Positions 7,997-16,351 of a stretch of 64,000 nt of DNA are shown here, one piece after another. The DNA is from Dermacoccus abyssi. GTDB taxonomy: Bacteria; Actinomycetota; Actinomycetes; Actinomycetales; Dermatophilaceae. Position 1 is the stretch's first letter; the number at the start of each line of letters is the position of its first letter. The notes under the pieces were generated by a model. It saw only the letters and a list, made by a program, of their open reading frames with translations. It had not been told where the DNA came from and made no database searches. Position numbers and translations under genes: made by a program. The stretch lies in assembly GCF_034541975.1 (NCBI RefSeq), contig NZ_JAVYJM010000001.1, one strand, 5' to 3'.

Positions 7997-9685
7997 TTGC
8001 TGCCTATGGATACCTCCGCACTGCGTCTCGACGCAGGGCCGGTCGACTACGTGCTCATCGCGTTGTACTTCGTCTTCGTTCTCGGCATCGGCCTGTTGGC
8101 CCGCCGTCAGGTGAGTTCGAGCATCGACTTCTTCATGTCCGGCCGATCGTTGCCCGCCTGGGTCACCGGCCTCGCCTTCATCTCGGCCAACCTCGGTGCC
8201 GTCGAGATCATGGGTATGTCCGCGTCCGGTGCCCAGATGGGTATGCCGACGTTCCACTACTACTGGATCGGCGCGATCCCGGCCATGCTGTTCCTGGCCA
8301 TCGTGATGATGCCGTTCTACTACGGCTCGGGCGTGCGCTCGGTGCCGGAGTTTATGAAGCGCCGCTTCGGTACGGGCGCCCACCTCGTCAACGCGATCTC
8401 GTTCGCGCTCGCGCAGGTGCTCATCGCCGGTGTGAACCTCTACCTGCTGGCGAAGATCGTCAACATGCTGCTCGGCTGGGACATGACCGTCTCGACGATC
8501 GTGGCCGCCGTCATCGTCCTCAGCTACATCACCCTCGGTGGCCTCTCCGCTGCCATCTACAACGAGGTGCTGCAGTTCTTCGTCATCGTCGCCGCACTGC
8601 TGCCGCTGACGCTCGCCGCCCTGCACAAGGTCGGCGGCTGGGGCGGCCTGCAGGACAAGATGCAGGCCGCAGGTACCGACGGTGAACTCGCCTCGTGGCC
8701 GGGTAACTCCCTGACCGGGTTCACGAGCTCGGTCTGGTCCGTCATCGGCATCGTGTTCGGTCTCGGCTTCGTGCTCTCCTTCGGTTACTGGACGACGAAC
8801 TTCGTCGAGGTTCAGCGCGTCATGGCCTCCAAGGACATGAACTCGGCTCGCCGTGCTCCGATCATCGGCACCTTCCCGAAGATGTTCATCCCGTTCATCA
8901 TCATCATCCCCGGCATCATCGCCGGTGTGCTCGTGCCGGAGATCGCCAAGGCCAAGGCCTCGGGTGGCAGCGCCGACTACAACAACGCGCTGCTGTACCT
9001 CATGAGTGACCTGCTGCCGAACGGTCTGTTGGGCGTGGCCATCGCCGGTATGCTCGCCGCCTTCATGGCAGGTATGGCCGCCAACATCTCCGCGTTCAAC
9101 ACGGTCTTCAGCTACGACATCTGGCAGGAGTACGTCGTCAAGGAGCGTGACGACGCGTACTACATCCGCATCGGCCGCATCATGACGGTCGTCGCCACGG
9201 TGGTCGCGATCTTCACCTCGTTCCTCGCCGCCAGCTACGAGAACGCGATGAGCTACCTGCAGACGCTCTTCGGCTTCTTCAACGCGCCGCTGTTCGCCAC
9301 GTTCATCCTCGGTATGTTCTGGAAGCGCATGACGGCCACGGCCGGTTGGGCCGGTCTCGTCTCCGGTACCGTCGGCGCGGTCATCGTCGCGGTGCTCTCC
9401 GAGGACGCTCTCGGCGGGCTGTCCGTCGGCGTCATCCCGATCGGTGGCCAGGGCGCCTCGTTCGTGGCTGCCGGTACGGCGTTCGTCGTCGACGTCCTCG
9501 TCAGCTACGTCGTGAGCCTCGCGACGCAGCCGAAGCCGGCGGAGTCGCTGCGCGGCCTCGTCTACAGCGAGACGCCGAAGGAGGACTTCGAGGAGGACAC
9601 CACCACGAGCTGGTGGCAGTCGCCGACGAAGCTCGCCGGAATCTCGCTGGCCCTCGTCATCCTGCTCAACATCGTCTTCCACTGA
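7997..9685 (+). CDS. Sodium:solute symporter family transporter (SSS/SLC5)
   Basis: Sodium-coupled secondary transporter of the cytoplasmic membrane with about 13-14 hydrophobic helices in 562 residues. Diagnostic segments: FFMSGRSLPAWVTGLAFISANLGAVE after the first helix, VRSVPEFMKRRFG (the family 'P-F-x-x-R-F' motif), YITLGGLSAAIYNEVLQFF (the SSS signature near helix 5) and GMLAAFMAGMAANISAFNTVFSYDIW. The sodium-site serines/threonines of helix 8 fall in that last segment. The substrate cannot be named: sugars, organic acids and amino acids are all possible. GGGAG six nt before TTG 7997 supports that start; ATG 8006 is the alternative. A small membrane-protein gene follows 11 bp later. Confidence 0.88.
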   Translation: MLPMDTSALRLDAGPVDYVLIALYFVFVLGIGLLARRQVSSSIDFFMSGRSLPAWVTGLAFISANLGAVEIMGMSASGAQMGMPTFHYYWIGAIPAMLFLAIVMMPFYYGSGVRSVPEFMKRRFGTGAHLVNAISFALAQVLIAGVNLYLLAKIVNMLLGWDMTVSTIVAAVIVLSYITLGGLSAAIYNEVLQFFVIVAALLPLTLAALHKVGGWGGLQDKMQAAGTDGELASWPGNSLTGFTSSVWSVIGIVFGLGFVLSFGYWTTNFVEVQRVMASKDMNSARRAPIIGTFPKMFIPFIIIIPGIIAGVLVPEIAKAKASGGSADYNNALLYLMSDLLPNGLLGVAIAGMLAAFMAGMAANISAFNTVFSYDIWQEYVVKERDDAYYIRIGRIMTVVATVVAIFTSFLAASYENAMSYLQTLFGFFNAPLFATFILGMFWKRMTATAGWAGLVSGTVGAVIVAVLSEDALGGLSVGVIPIGGQGASFVAAGTAFVVDVLVSYVVSLATQPKPAESLRGLVYSETPKEDFEEDTTTSWWQSPTKLAGISLALVILLNIVFH

Positions 9686-9696
9686 GGGGTTGAACC

Positions 9697-10029
9697 ATGA
9701 GTACTCCCACGAACGACAAGGCCGGAGCAGGCACCGCGAAGGCGGCCAACTCCGCGCGTCACCGCGCGGGCCTGTTCGACATCCGCAACATCATCGGTGC
9801 CCTCATGGGCATCTACGGCGTCATCCTCGTCGGGATGAGCTTCACGACGAGCGAGGCCGACCGGGCCAAGGCCGACGGCGCGAACCTCAACCTGTGGACC
9901 GGCGTCGGTCTGCTCGTCCTGGCGGCAGCGCTCATCGGCTGGGCAGTCACTCGCCCGATCGTCGTCGATGAGCGTGAGCTCGCCGAGGACAAGGCCGCCG
10001 CGGAGCACGAGCAGCCCAGCGCCCACTGA
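9697..10029 (+). CDS. Small two-helix membrane protein cotranscribed with the symporter
   Basis: A 110-residue protein with a polar N-terminus of about 30 residues, a hydrophobic segment IIGALMGIYGVILVGMSF, a short polar loop (TTSEADRAKADGANLN), a second hydrophobic segment GVGLLVLAAALIGWAV and an acidic C-tail ending QPSAH. GAGGGG precedes the ATG. It begins 11 bp after the symporter stop and shares its terminator, so it may be an accessory or stabilising subunit; that is inference from position only. I recognise no named family. Confidence 0.8.
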   Translation: MSTPTNDKAGAGTAKAANSARHRAGLFDIRNIIGALMGIYGVILVGMSFTTSEADRAKADGANLNLWTGVGLLVLAAALIGWAVTRPIVVDERELAEDKAAAEHEQPSAH

Positions 10030-10050
10030 GGTACTGACTGCGAACGACTG

Positions 10051-10083
10051 AGCCGGGCGTCCCCCTGAAGGGGGCGCCCGGCT
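10051..10083 (+). terminator. Terminator of the symporter operon
   Basis: A 14-bp GC-rich stem (AGCCGGGCG + CCCCC paired with GGGGG + CGCCCGGCT, one bulged T) and a TGAA tetraloop; no U-tract. Confidence 0.85.
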
Positions 10084-10165
10084 CACGCGTACCCACCGAT
10101 GGTGAGCGGTTACCGCGGGAGGGATGCCGCGTTTTCACGGCAACATCGTGAAGGCGGGCAACAAA

Positions 10166-10187
10166 AAACCCGGCCGGAGCCGGGTTT
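10166..10187 (-). terminator. Terminator of rpmB
   Basis: 9-bp perfect arms (AAACCCGGC/GCCGGGTTT) with a 4-nt loop; on the minus strand it is followed by a run of six T, the clearest U-tract terminator in the window. Confidence 0.9.
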
Positions 10188-10206
10188 CTTGACGTAAGTG
10201 CTGAGA

Positions 10207-10401
10207 TCAGCGCTTGACCTTACCTGCCTTGAGGCAGGAGGTGCAGACGTTGAGACGCTTCGGGGTCACGCCAGCCTCGCCGACCATCGCGCGAACGCGC
10301 TGGATGTTCGGGTTCCAACGACGCTTGGTGCGGCGGTTGGAGTGCGAGATGTTGTGACCGAAGCCCGGTCCCTTGCCGCAGACGTCGCAGGTGGCAGCCA
10401 C
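10207..10401 (-). CDS. rpmB: 50S ribosomal protein L28
   Basis: A 64-residue large-subunit protein. It starts MAATCDVCGKGPGFGHNISH and ends with CTSCLKAGKVKR, so it keeps both CxxC pairs of the zinc-binding (C+) form. The NRRTKRRWNPNIQ segment is the rRNA-binding core. AGGAGA lies 5 nt before the ATG. It is monocistronic, in the conserved thiL-rpmB-recG neighbourhood. The 296 bp upstream (10402-10697), shared with the divergent DAK2 gene, show no reading frame of interest and no strong structure. Confidence 0.97.
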   Translation of the reverse strand: MAATCDVCGKGPGFGHNISHSNRRTKRRWNPNIQRVRAMVGEAGVTPKRLNVCTSCLKAGKVKR

Positions 10402-10697
10402 GGTTTCTCCTGAAGTCGATGAACGTTCTTGGGTTTCGCCTCGGCAGGCACGTCAGGACGACGGGCGACACGGAGGCAACCTGGGAAGCATAGCCGAGCC
10501 CTACCTGGCGGAGCAAAACGAGGCGAGTGGCTCGCTTCGGGCGCACGCGCGGGGTGTCAGCCGCCAGGCAGGTGGCGATTCGCCCACGATTCCATTGTCG
10601 GTGCCTTGTGCCAGAGTAGGGGCGAACGAGCGGTTCGTGGGTGCCTCGGCCCACGCGTCGCCCGTGAGTCACGGATGAGCGAGGACGGAGGAGCGCC

Positions 10698-12143
10698 ATG
10701 ACGACTACGCTCACGTTGGCCTCCCTCGCCCGCGTCCTCGTCGCGGCCCGAGCAGAGCTTGCCGCGTCGGAGACGATCCTCAACTCCCTCAACGTCTACC
10801 CGGTGCCCGACGGCGACACGGGCACGAACATGCGCGCCACCCTCGAGGCCGGCCTTCGCGCAGTCGAAGAACTCGATCCGGGTGCGCGCACCGCTCGCTC
10901 CGACCTGCGCCAGGTGCTCGGTGCCATCACGCGTGAGGCTCAGGGCAACTCGGGGGTCATCCTCTCGGAGTACGTGCGGGGGTTCGTCGGAGCGCTCGGA
11001 GCGTTGCCCGTCGACCCCGACAGCGTGGACGAGGCCGTTGCCCTCGGGCTGAACGGCGACGCTCTCGCGCGGGCCTTGCACTCCGGCGCATCCTCGGCGA
11101 GGGGAGCCGTCGACAACCCCGTCGAGGGAACCATGCTCAGCGTCGCCGAAGCGGCGGCCGTCGCGGCGAGCCACGCTCGTTCCGAGGCCGTGCACTCCGG
11201 CGAGACGCCCCAGGTCGACGACGTGGCGCAGGCGGCGTTCGACGGCGCGAAGCTCGCCCTGTCCCGATCTCCGCAACAACTCGCCGTCCTCGCCGAGGCG
11301 GGGGTCGTCGACGCCGGCGGAGCCGGCCTCGCCATCGTGCTCGAGTGCCTCAGCCGTGTCGCGAGCGGACGCCACGGGCTTCCTCGTGCCAGCGAGCGCT
11401 CCTGGCTGCCCCGCGCCGAGGCGCGAAGCGTCCGTTCGGAGGGCGGCTGTCAGGTGACGAGCGACGGTCCGGCCTTCGAAGTCATGGGCGTGATCGAGGG
11501 GCTCACGGACGAGGCGGCTGCCTCGTTGCGCTCGCGCCTCACCGAGGTCGGTGACAGCGTCGTCGTCGCCGGTGGAGACGGTATCCACCGCCTCCACGTG
11601 CACACCGACCTTCCGCTCGTCGCGGTCTCCCATGCCCGTGACGCGGGGTCCGTGAACAACATCGCGGTCACGCGCTTCGCCGGCGGCCTCGACACAGTCA
11701 GCGACGTCGTCGTCGTTGCCCAGGACGAGGCCGTGCAGCGCTATGCGCGCAGCCTCGGGGCCGCCGTCAGCGAGCGCATCGCCGAACCGGACAACGGGTC
11801 GACTCTCGTCCTCGCCGACCGGGGAACTCCCGGTGACGGAGCCCGCAGTCACAGTCTCGTCACACTGCTCGCGGGCCTTGACGCCGTTGCCACGGGCTTC
11901 GATGCCGATGAGGAGATCGAGGTACTGCAGGCGGGCACGTGGCGTGCCGCGCGAGATCTTGTGCGCAGCCATTTCGAGGGAGCCGAGGCTGTCACCGCCT
12001 GCATCGCGCCGGACGCCGAACCGGCCGCGGCAGAGCAGTTCGTCACCTTCTTGGAAGCCGAGGCCGAACGCGTCGGAGCGGAGCTCGACCTCCTGCGTCT
12101 GCGATCGGGCTTCCTCGTCCAACTCGGAGTGATCCATGAGTGA
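10698..12143 (+). CDS. DAK2 domain-containing protein (FakA/YloV-like)
   Basis: A 481-residue protein with an N-terminal DAK2 (DhaL) phosphotransfer domain: ILNSLNVYPVPDGDTGTNM binds ADP and Mg, followed by GAITREAQGNSGVILSEYVRGF and SSARGAVDNPVEGTMLSV, then GVVDAGGAGLAIVLECLSR. The C-terminal half resembles the FakA/YloV middle and C-terminal domains (MGVIEGLTDEAAASLRSRL, GDSVVVAGGDGIHRLHVHTD). In Firmicutes this protein phosphorylates fatty acids bound to a DegV-type FakB; no FakB is present here, so the substrate is not certain. GGAGG precedes the ATG. The 3' end overlaps recG by 8 nt, the usual actinobacterial arrangement. Confidence 0.9.
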   Translation: MTTTLTLASLARVLVAARAELAASETILNSLNVYPVPDGDTGTNMRATLEAGLRAVEELDPGARTARSDLRQVLGAITREAQGNSGVILSEYVRGFVGALGALPVDPDSVDEAVALGLNGDALARALHSGASSARGAVDNPVEGTMLSVAEAAAVAASHARSEAVHSGETPQVDDVAQAAFDGAKLALSRSPQQLAVLAEAGVVDAGGAGLAIVLECLSRVASGRHGLPRASERSWLPRAEARSVRSEGGCQVTSDGPAFEVMGVIEGLTDEAAASLRSRLTEVGDSVVVAGGDGIHRLHVHTDLPLVAVSHARDAGSVNNIAVTRFAGGLDTVSDVVVVAQDEAVQRYARSLGAAVSERIAEPDNGSTLVLADRGTPGDGARSHSLVTLLAGLDAVATGFDADEEIEVLQAGTWRAARDLVRSHFEGAEAVTACIAPDAEPAAAEQFVTFLEAEAERVGAELDLLRLRSGFLVQLGVIHE

Positions 12144-14316
12144 GGTAACGCTCGAGACACCGCTCGTCAAGGTGCTCGGCACGAGCGCGAAGAAACTCGC
12201 GAAGGCGCGCAACCTCGAGACGGTCGGCGACCTCCTTCACTACTTCCCGCGCCGCTACATCGACGCCCACGCCGGCAGCAGCTTCTCGGAGTTCGAACTC
12301 GGCGAGCACGTCGTTCTCACCGCCGAGGTGGCGGAGATGACGCAGCGGCGCATGAAGAACCGGCGCGGTTCCATGGCCAACGCCGTCATCGTCGACGACG
12401 CGGGCCAGCGCGCGCTCGTCACGTTCTTCAGTGCGCACCCGCACTACGGCATTCTTCGGCCGGGTAAGAGAGCCCTCTTCAGCGGTCAGCTGGGGCTCTA
12501 CGGAAAGCAATTGCAGCTCACCCACCCGCAGTACTCGCTCATGGACGACGCTGACATGAGCATCTACGAGAACGGCCTCGTGCCGGTCTACAAACAGGTC
12601 GAGAAGATCACGAACCTCAGTCTGACGCTGTCGATCAAGCAGGTGCTCGACGCGGTCGGCACCTTGCCCGACCCGCTCGACGACGACCTGCGTGAGCGCA
12701 TGGGCGTGCCCGATCTCACGCGTGCCATGCGCGCCGCGCACCTGCCGCGCACCATGGCGGACGTGGGCGCGGCGAAGAAGCGTTTCCGCTTCGACGAGGC
12801 GTTCATCACTCAACTCGTGCTCGCGCAGCGCCGGGCCAAGGCTCGCTCGGTACCCGCGACGCCTCGCGTCCCGCGCCCGGACGGTCTGCTCGCGCGCTTC
12901 GACCGCGCTCTCCCGTTCGAGCTGACGTCGGGGCAGGTCGAGGTCGGTGCCGCCATCGCCGACGACCTCGCGCGTGAGGTGCCCATGCACCGACTGCTCC
13001 AGGGTGAGGTCGGCTCGGGTAAGACGATCTTGGCGCTGCGGGCGATGCTCGCCGTCGTCGACTCCGGCGCACAGGCAGCCCTCCTCGCGCCCACGGAGGT
13101 GCTCGCGGCGCAACACGCCACGTCGATGCGCGCCATGCTGGGCGACCTCGCGCAACGCGGGCAACTCGGCGGGGACGCCGACGGCACGCGCGTCACGCTC
13201 CTCACGGGATCGATGTCGACCTCGGCGCGCTCGCAGGCACTGCTCGACATCGTCTCCGGCGAGGCCGGCATCGTCATCGGAACCCATGCCCTGCTGCAGA
13301 AGCACGTAGATTTTGCCGATCTCGGGCTCGTGGTGGTGGACGAGCAGCATCGTTTCGGAGTCGAGCAGCGTTCCGCGCTGAACTCGAAGGCAGCCACGCC
13401 GCCGCACGTGCTCGTCATGACGGCGACGCCGATACCCCGCACCGTGGCGATGACGGCGTTCGGCGACCTCGACGTCTCTACCCTGCGGCAACTGCCGCGG
13501 GGGAGGGCACCCATCGTCAGCCACGTCGTGCAGGCGCAGAACCCGGCGTGGATGAACCGCGTGTGGGAGCGCATCGCCGAGGAGTGCCGCGCAGGCCGAC
13601 AGGTCTACGTCGTCGCCGGTCGGATCGGTGACGCGCAGGACGGCTCCGGGGCAATGCTCGTCGACCCGGGCACGCCTGCCGATGACGGTGAGGCGCTACG
13701 TCCGGTCGGTGTCGTGGAGCTCATCGAGCAGATGCGTCACCTGCCGGCACTCGGAGGCGTCTCGATCGATCTCATGCACGGCCGGTTGCCGGCCGACGAG
13801 AAGGACACCGTCATGCGGCGATTCGCCGGGGGAGAGGTCGACGTTCTCGTGGCCACCACCGTCATCGAGGTGGGGGTCGACGTGCCCAACGCCTCGATGA
13901 TCGTCATCGTCGACGCCGATCGCTTCGGCCTGTCCCAGCTGCACCAGCTTCGCGGCCGCGTGGGCCGAGGGGAGCACGGCGGTCTGTGCCTGCTCGTCAC
14001 ACGCTCCGAGTCCCCGGAGGCCCTCGAACGCCTCGGCCGCGTCGCGGGGACGACCGACGGATTCGCCATCGCCGACCTGGATCTAGAATTACGACGAGAG
14101 GGTGACGTGCTCGGCGCCGCGCAGAGTGGTCGCCGTACGTCCCTCGACTGGTTGGAACTGACAAAGGCGTCAGATCTCGAGGTCATCGCCAAGGCCCGCG
14201 ACGAAGCCGTAGCGCTCGTCGAACAAGACCCGACGATGGCCGATCACCCCCTGCTGGCCCAGGCTGCGCGCGAGCGTGTCGACGACCAACAGGCCGAGTT
14301 CCTGGAGAGAGGCTAA
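12136..14316 (+). CDS. recG: ATP-dependent DNA helicase RecG
   Basis: Superfamily 2 helicase that reverses stalled replication forks and processes branched recombination intermediates. In 726 residues: an N-terminal wedge/OB domain (LHYFPRRYID, then VVLTAEVAEMTQRR), Walker A LLQGEVGSGKTILAL, LLAPTEVLAAQH, DEQH box (LVVVDEQHRFGVEQR), VMTATPIPRT, and the C-terminal helicase domain with VATTVIEVGVDVPNASMIVI and QLRGRVGRGEHGGLCLL. An insertion between the two helicase lobes (residues about 490-520) is common in actinobacterial RecG. The start overlaps the DAK2 gene, and its TAA shares its last base with the rsmD ATG. Confidence 0.97.
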   Translation: MSEVTLETPLVKVLGTSAKKLAKARNLETVGDLLHYFPRRYIDAHAGSSFSEFELGEHVVLTAEVAEMTQRRMKNRRGSMANAVIVDDAGQRALVTFFSAHPHYGILRPGKRALFSGQLGLYGKQLQLTHPQYSLMDDADMSIYENGLVPVYKQVEKITNLSLTLSIKQVLDAVGTLPDPLDDDLRERMGVPDLTRAMRAAHLPRTMADVGAAKKRFRFDEAFITQLVLAQRRAKARSVPATPRVPRPDGLLARFDRALPFELTSGQVEVGAAIADDLAREVPMHRLLQGEVGSGKTILALRAMLAVVDSGAQAALLAPTEVLAAQHATSMRAMLGDLAQRGQLGGDADGTRVTLLTGSMSTSARSQALLDIVSGEAGIVIGTHALLQKHVDFADLGLVVVDEQHRFGVEQRSALNSKAATPPHVLVMTATPIPRTVAMTAFGDLDVSTLRQLPRGRAPIVSHVVQAQNPAWMNRVWERIAEECRAGRQVYVVAGRIGDAQDGSGAMLVDPGTPADDGEALRPVGVVELIEQMRHLPALGGVSIDLMHGRLPADEKDTVMRRFAGGEVDVLVATTVIEVGVDVPNASMIVIVDADRFGLSQLHQLRGRVGRGEHGGLCLLVTRSESPEALERLGRVAGTTDGFAIADLDLELRREGDVLGAAQSGRRTSLDWLELTKASDLEVIAKARDEAVALVEQDPTMADHPLLAQAARERVDDQQAEFLERG

Positions 14317-14954
14317 TGACGCGCATCATCGCCGGAAAAGCAGGCGGCAGGCGGCTCGACACGCCAGCGGGCGTGGGCACGAGGCCCACCGCGGATCGTG
14401 TGCGTGAAGCACTCTTCTCACGACTTGAGCACCTCGGCGCCATGCTCGGAGCCGACGTCCTCGACCTCTACGCAGGATCGGGCGCCCTCGGACTCGAGGC
14501 CTTCAGTCGTGGTGCCGCGTCCGTCACCTTCGTCGAGGCCAACCGCAGCGTCGCCACCGTCATCCGCACCAACGTGCGCAACCTCGGTTTCTCGCCGGTA
14601 CGCGTCGTGACGCAGGCCGTCGAGCGATTCCTCGACCAGCCCGCCACTGTGCAGGCCGCCCTGGTCCTCATGGACCCGCCGTACTCGGTCAGTGAGGAGC
14701 AGCTGCGTCAGGCCATCAACTCGCTCGTCGAGGGCGGCTGGCTCGCACCGCGCGCCCTGGTCGTCATCGAGCGTTCGTCGCGCTCGCCCGAACCCACGTG
14801 GCACGAGCGGCTCGCACCGTGGGAGCCGCGCGTCTACGGCGAGACGACGATGTGGTTCGCCGAGTTCAGCGAAGGCCCTGACCCTGACGACGTCGACGCC
14901 GTCGTCGCCACGCTGGACGAAGTCGTTCCGGCGGCCGCGACCGAGGAGAAGTGA
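14316..14954 (+). CDS. rsmD: 16S rRNA (guanine(966)-N2)-methyltransferase
   Basis: SAM-dependent methyltransferase acting on G966 of 16S rRNA. The 212 residues show MTRIIAGKAGGRRLDTP, RPTADRVREALFSRLEH, the SAM-binding loop DVLDLYAGSGALGLEAFSRGA and the catalytic motif LVLMDPPYSVS (DPPY). A C-terminal extension of about 20 acidic residues (DPDDVDAVVATLDE) goes beyond the E. coli length. It overlaps recG and coaD by single nucleotides. Confidence 0.95.
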   Translation: MTRIIAGKAGGRRLDTPAGVGTRPTADRVREALFSRLEHLGAMLGADVLDLYAGSGALGLEAFSRGAASVTFVEANRSVATVIRTNVRNLGFSPVRVVTQAVERFLDQPATVQAALVLMDPPYSVSEEQLRQAINSLVEGGWLAPRALVVIERSSRSPEPTWHERLAPWEPRVYGETTMWFAEFSEGPDPDDVDAVVATLDEVVPAAATEEK

Positions 14955-15439
14955 TGACACGCTGTGTCTGCCCCGGATCGTTCGATCCCTTGACCATCGG
15001 CCACCTCGACGTTGTCGAGCGCAGCGCGCGCCTGTTCGACGAGGTCGTGGTTGCCGTCCTCTACAACCCGGACAAGCAGGGCACGTTCACGGCCGACGAA
15101 CGCGTCGGCCTCATCGAGAAGTCGGTCGCGCACCTAGTCAACGTGCGCGCCGAGGCTTTCGCCGATGAACTGCTCGTCGAGGTCTGTGCGCGCCTCGAGG
15201 CGCCGATCGTCGTCAAGGGCCTGCGGGGTGAGACCGACTTCAGCTACGAGTTGCCGATGGCCACGATGAACCGTTCGCTCTCGGGGCTCGAGACGCTGTT
15301 CCTGCCGGGAAACCCCGGCATGGATCACCTGTCGAGCTCGCTCATCAAGCAGGTGGCCACGCTCGGGGGAGACATCTCCGGCATGGTTCCCGAGGCCGTT
15401 CACGGCCCGCTTCTCGAGCGACTCGGCGTCGCCGGCTGA
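14954..15439 (+). CDS. coaD: Phosphopantetheine adenylyltransferase
   Basis: Transfers AMP to 4'-phosphopantetheine, the penultimate step of coenzyme A synthesis. The 161 residues carry the nucleotidyltransferase motif CPGSFDPLTIGHLDVVERSA, VLYNPDKQGTF, VVKGLRGETDFSYELPMATMNR and SSSLIKQVATLGGDISGMVP (the ISSS-K-V motif). ATG 14954 overlaps the rsmD stop by one base; GTG 14951 would add one residue. It is the last gene of the DAK2-recG-rsmD-coaD run. Confidence 0.97.
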   Translation: MTRCVCPGSFDPLTIGHLDVVERSARLFDEVVVAVLYNPDKQGTFTADERVGLIEKSVAHLVNVRAEAFADELLVEVCARLEAPIVVKGLRGETDFSYELPMATMNRSLSGLETLFLPGNPGMDHLSSSLIKQVATLGGDISGMVPEAVHGPLLERLGVAG

Positions 15440-15454
15440 GGTCGGCCGGACGAT

Positions 15455-15484
15455 TTGGGTGGGCGTCACGCGCTGGCGTAGACT
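15455..15484 (+). promoter_or_regulatory. Candidate promoter of the DUF177-rpmF-rnc-mutM operon
   Basis: TTGGGT (15455-15460) and TAGACT (15479-15484) with an 18-bp spacer, giving a leader of about 60 nt before the ATG at 15554. Confidence 0.45.
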
Positions 15485-15553
15485 TGCACGTCGGCCCACG
15501 CCATCGCTGTGGCCGAAGCGATCGAAGACACGACTCACGAAGACGGCAGGGTA

Positions 15554-16135
15554 ATGAACCAGGTTGATTCGCGCCGACCTCTGGTGATTGACACCAGGGA
15601 ACTCGGTCGCCGACCCGGTAATTCTCTGCGTCTGCATCGTGATGTCGCGACTCCGGCCGACTTCGGCACCGACGTCATCGGCATCGAGGAAGGTCAGCCC
15701 ATGGGGCTCGACCTGCGTCTCGAAGCCGTGATGGAGGGCGTCCTCATCACCGGTGAGGTCGAAGCGACGGCGACCGGCGCCTGCGTGCGGTGCCTGGACG
15801 ACGTCAGCATTCCTGTTGACGTTCACTTTCAGGAACTGTTCGCTTACGCCGAGCGTGCCGCGCACCACCGTGAGGTGGCCGGCGGCGATGACGAGGACGA
15901 ACTGCCCGAGCTCGACGGCGACGACGCCGATATCGAGCCCGTGCTGAGGGATGCGGTAGTGCCTTCACTGCCGTTCCAACCGGTGTGTCGCGAGGACTGC
16001 CCCGGGTTGTGTGCCGAATGCGGCGCCCGGCTCGCGGACGATCCTGACCACCACCACGAAGCTATCGACCCCCGCTGGTCGGCACTGGCCAACCTGGCCG
16101 ACGCCGATCCGGCACACGACGAGAAGAGGAACTGA
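15554..16135 (+). CDS. YceD/DUF177 family protein
   Basis: A 193-residue protein of the DUF177 (YceD) family, almost always encoded directly before rpmF and associated with 23S rRNA/L32 biogenesis in other organisms. Visible features: PLVIDTRELGRRPG at the start, GVLITGEVEATATGACVRCLDDV with one cysteine pair, and a C-terminal CREDCPGLCAECGARL cluster that probably binds zinc, between acidic linkers. ATG 15554 is preferred over the ORF start at 15509 because GGCAGGG lies just upstream. The rpmF GTG follows the stop by one base. Confidence 0.9.
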   Translation: MNQVDSRRPLVIDTRELGRRPGNSLRLHRDVATPADFGTDVIGIEEGQPMGLDLRLEAVMEGVLITGEVEATATGACVRCLDDVSIPVDVHFQELFAYAERAAHHREVAGGDDEDELPELDGDDADIEPVLRDAVVPSLPFQPVCREDCPGLCAECGARLADDPDHHHEAIDPRWSALANLADADPAHDEKRN

Positions 16136-16136
16136 C

Positions 16137-16331
16137 GTGGCTGTCCCCAAGCGGAAGATGTCGCGCGCCAACACCCGCTCGCGCCGAGCCAACTGGAAGG
16201 CGACGCCGGTCGCTCTGCAGGCGTGCCCGTCGTGTGGCGCGAACAAGCAGGCGCACATGGCGTGCCCGTCGTGCGGCACGTACAACGGCCGTCACTACGG
16301 CGCCGCGGAGCGCACCGAGCACCAGGCCTGA
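16137..16331 (+). CDS. rpmF: 50S ribosomal protein L32
   Basis: A 64-residue large-subunit protein, VAVPKRKMSRANTRSRRANW at the N-terminus and a four-cysteine zinc ribbon CPSCGANKQAHMACPSCG, i.e. the C+ form. GTG start one base after the DUF177 stop. The downstream rnc start lies 20 nt beyond the stop. Confidence 0.97.
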   Translation: MAVPKRKMSRANTRSRRANWKATPVALQACPSCGANKQAHMACPSCGTYNGRHYGAAERTEHQA

Positions 16332-16351
16332 CCGGCCTCACTCGCCAGACC

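Noticed and set aside
7979..9682. Minus-strand frame of 567 codons opposite the symporter
   Set aside because: His/Asp/Arg/Gly-rich composition of an antisense frame over a clear transporter gene.
12043..13524. Minus-strand frame of 493 codons opposite recG
   Set aside because: Antisense shadow; no ribosome-binding site, promoter or similarity.
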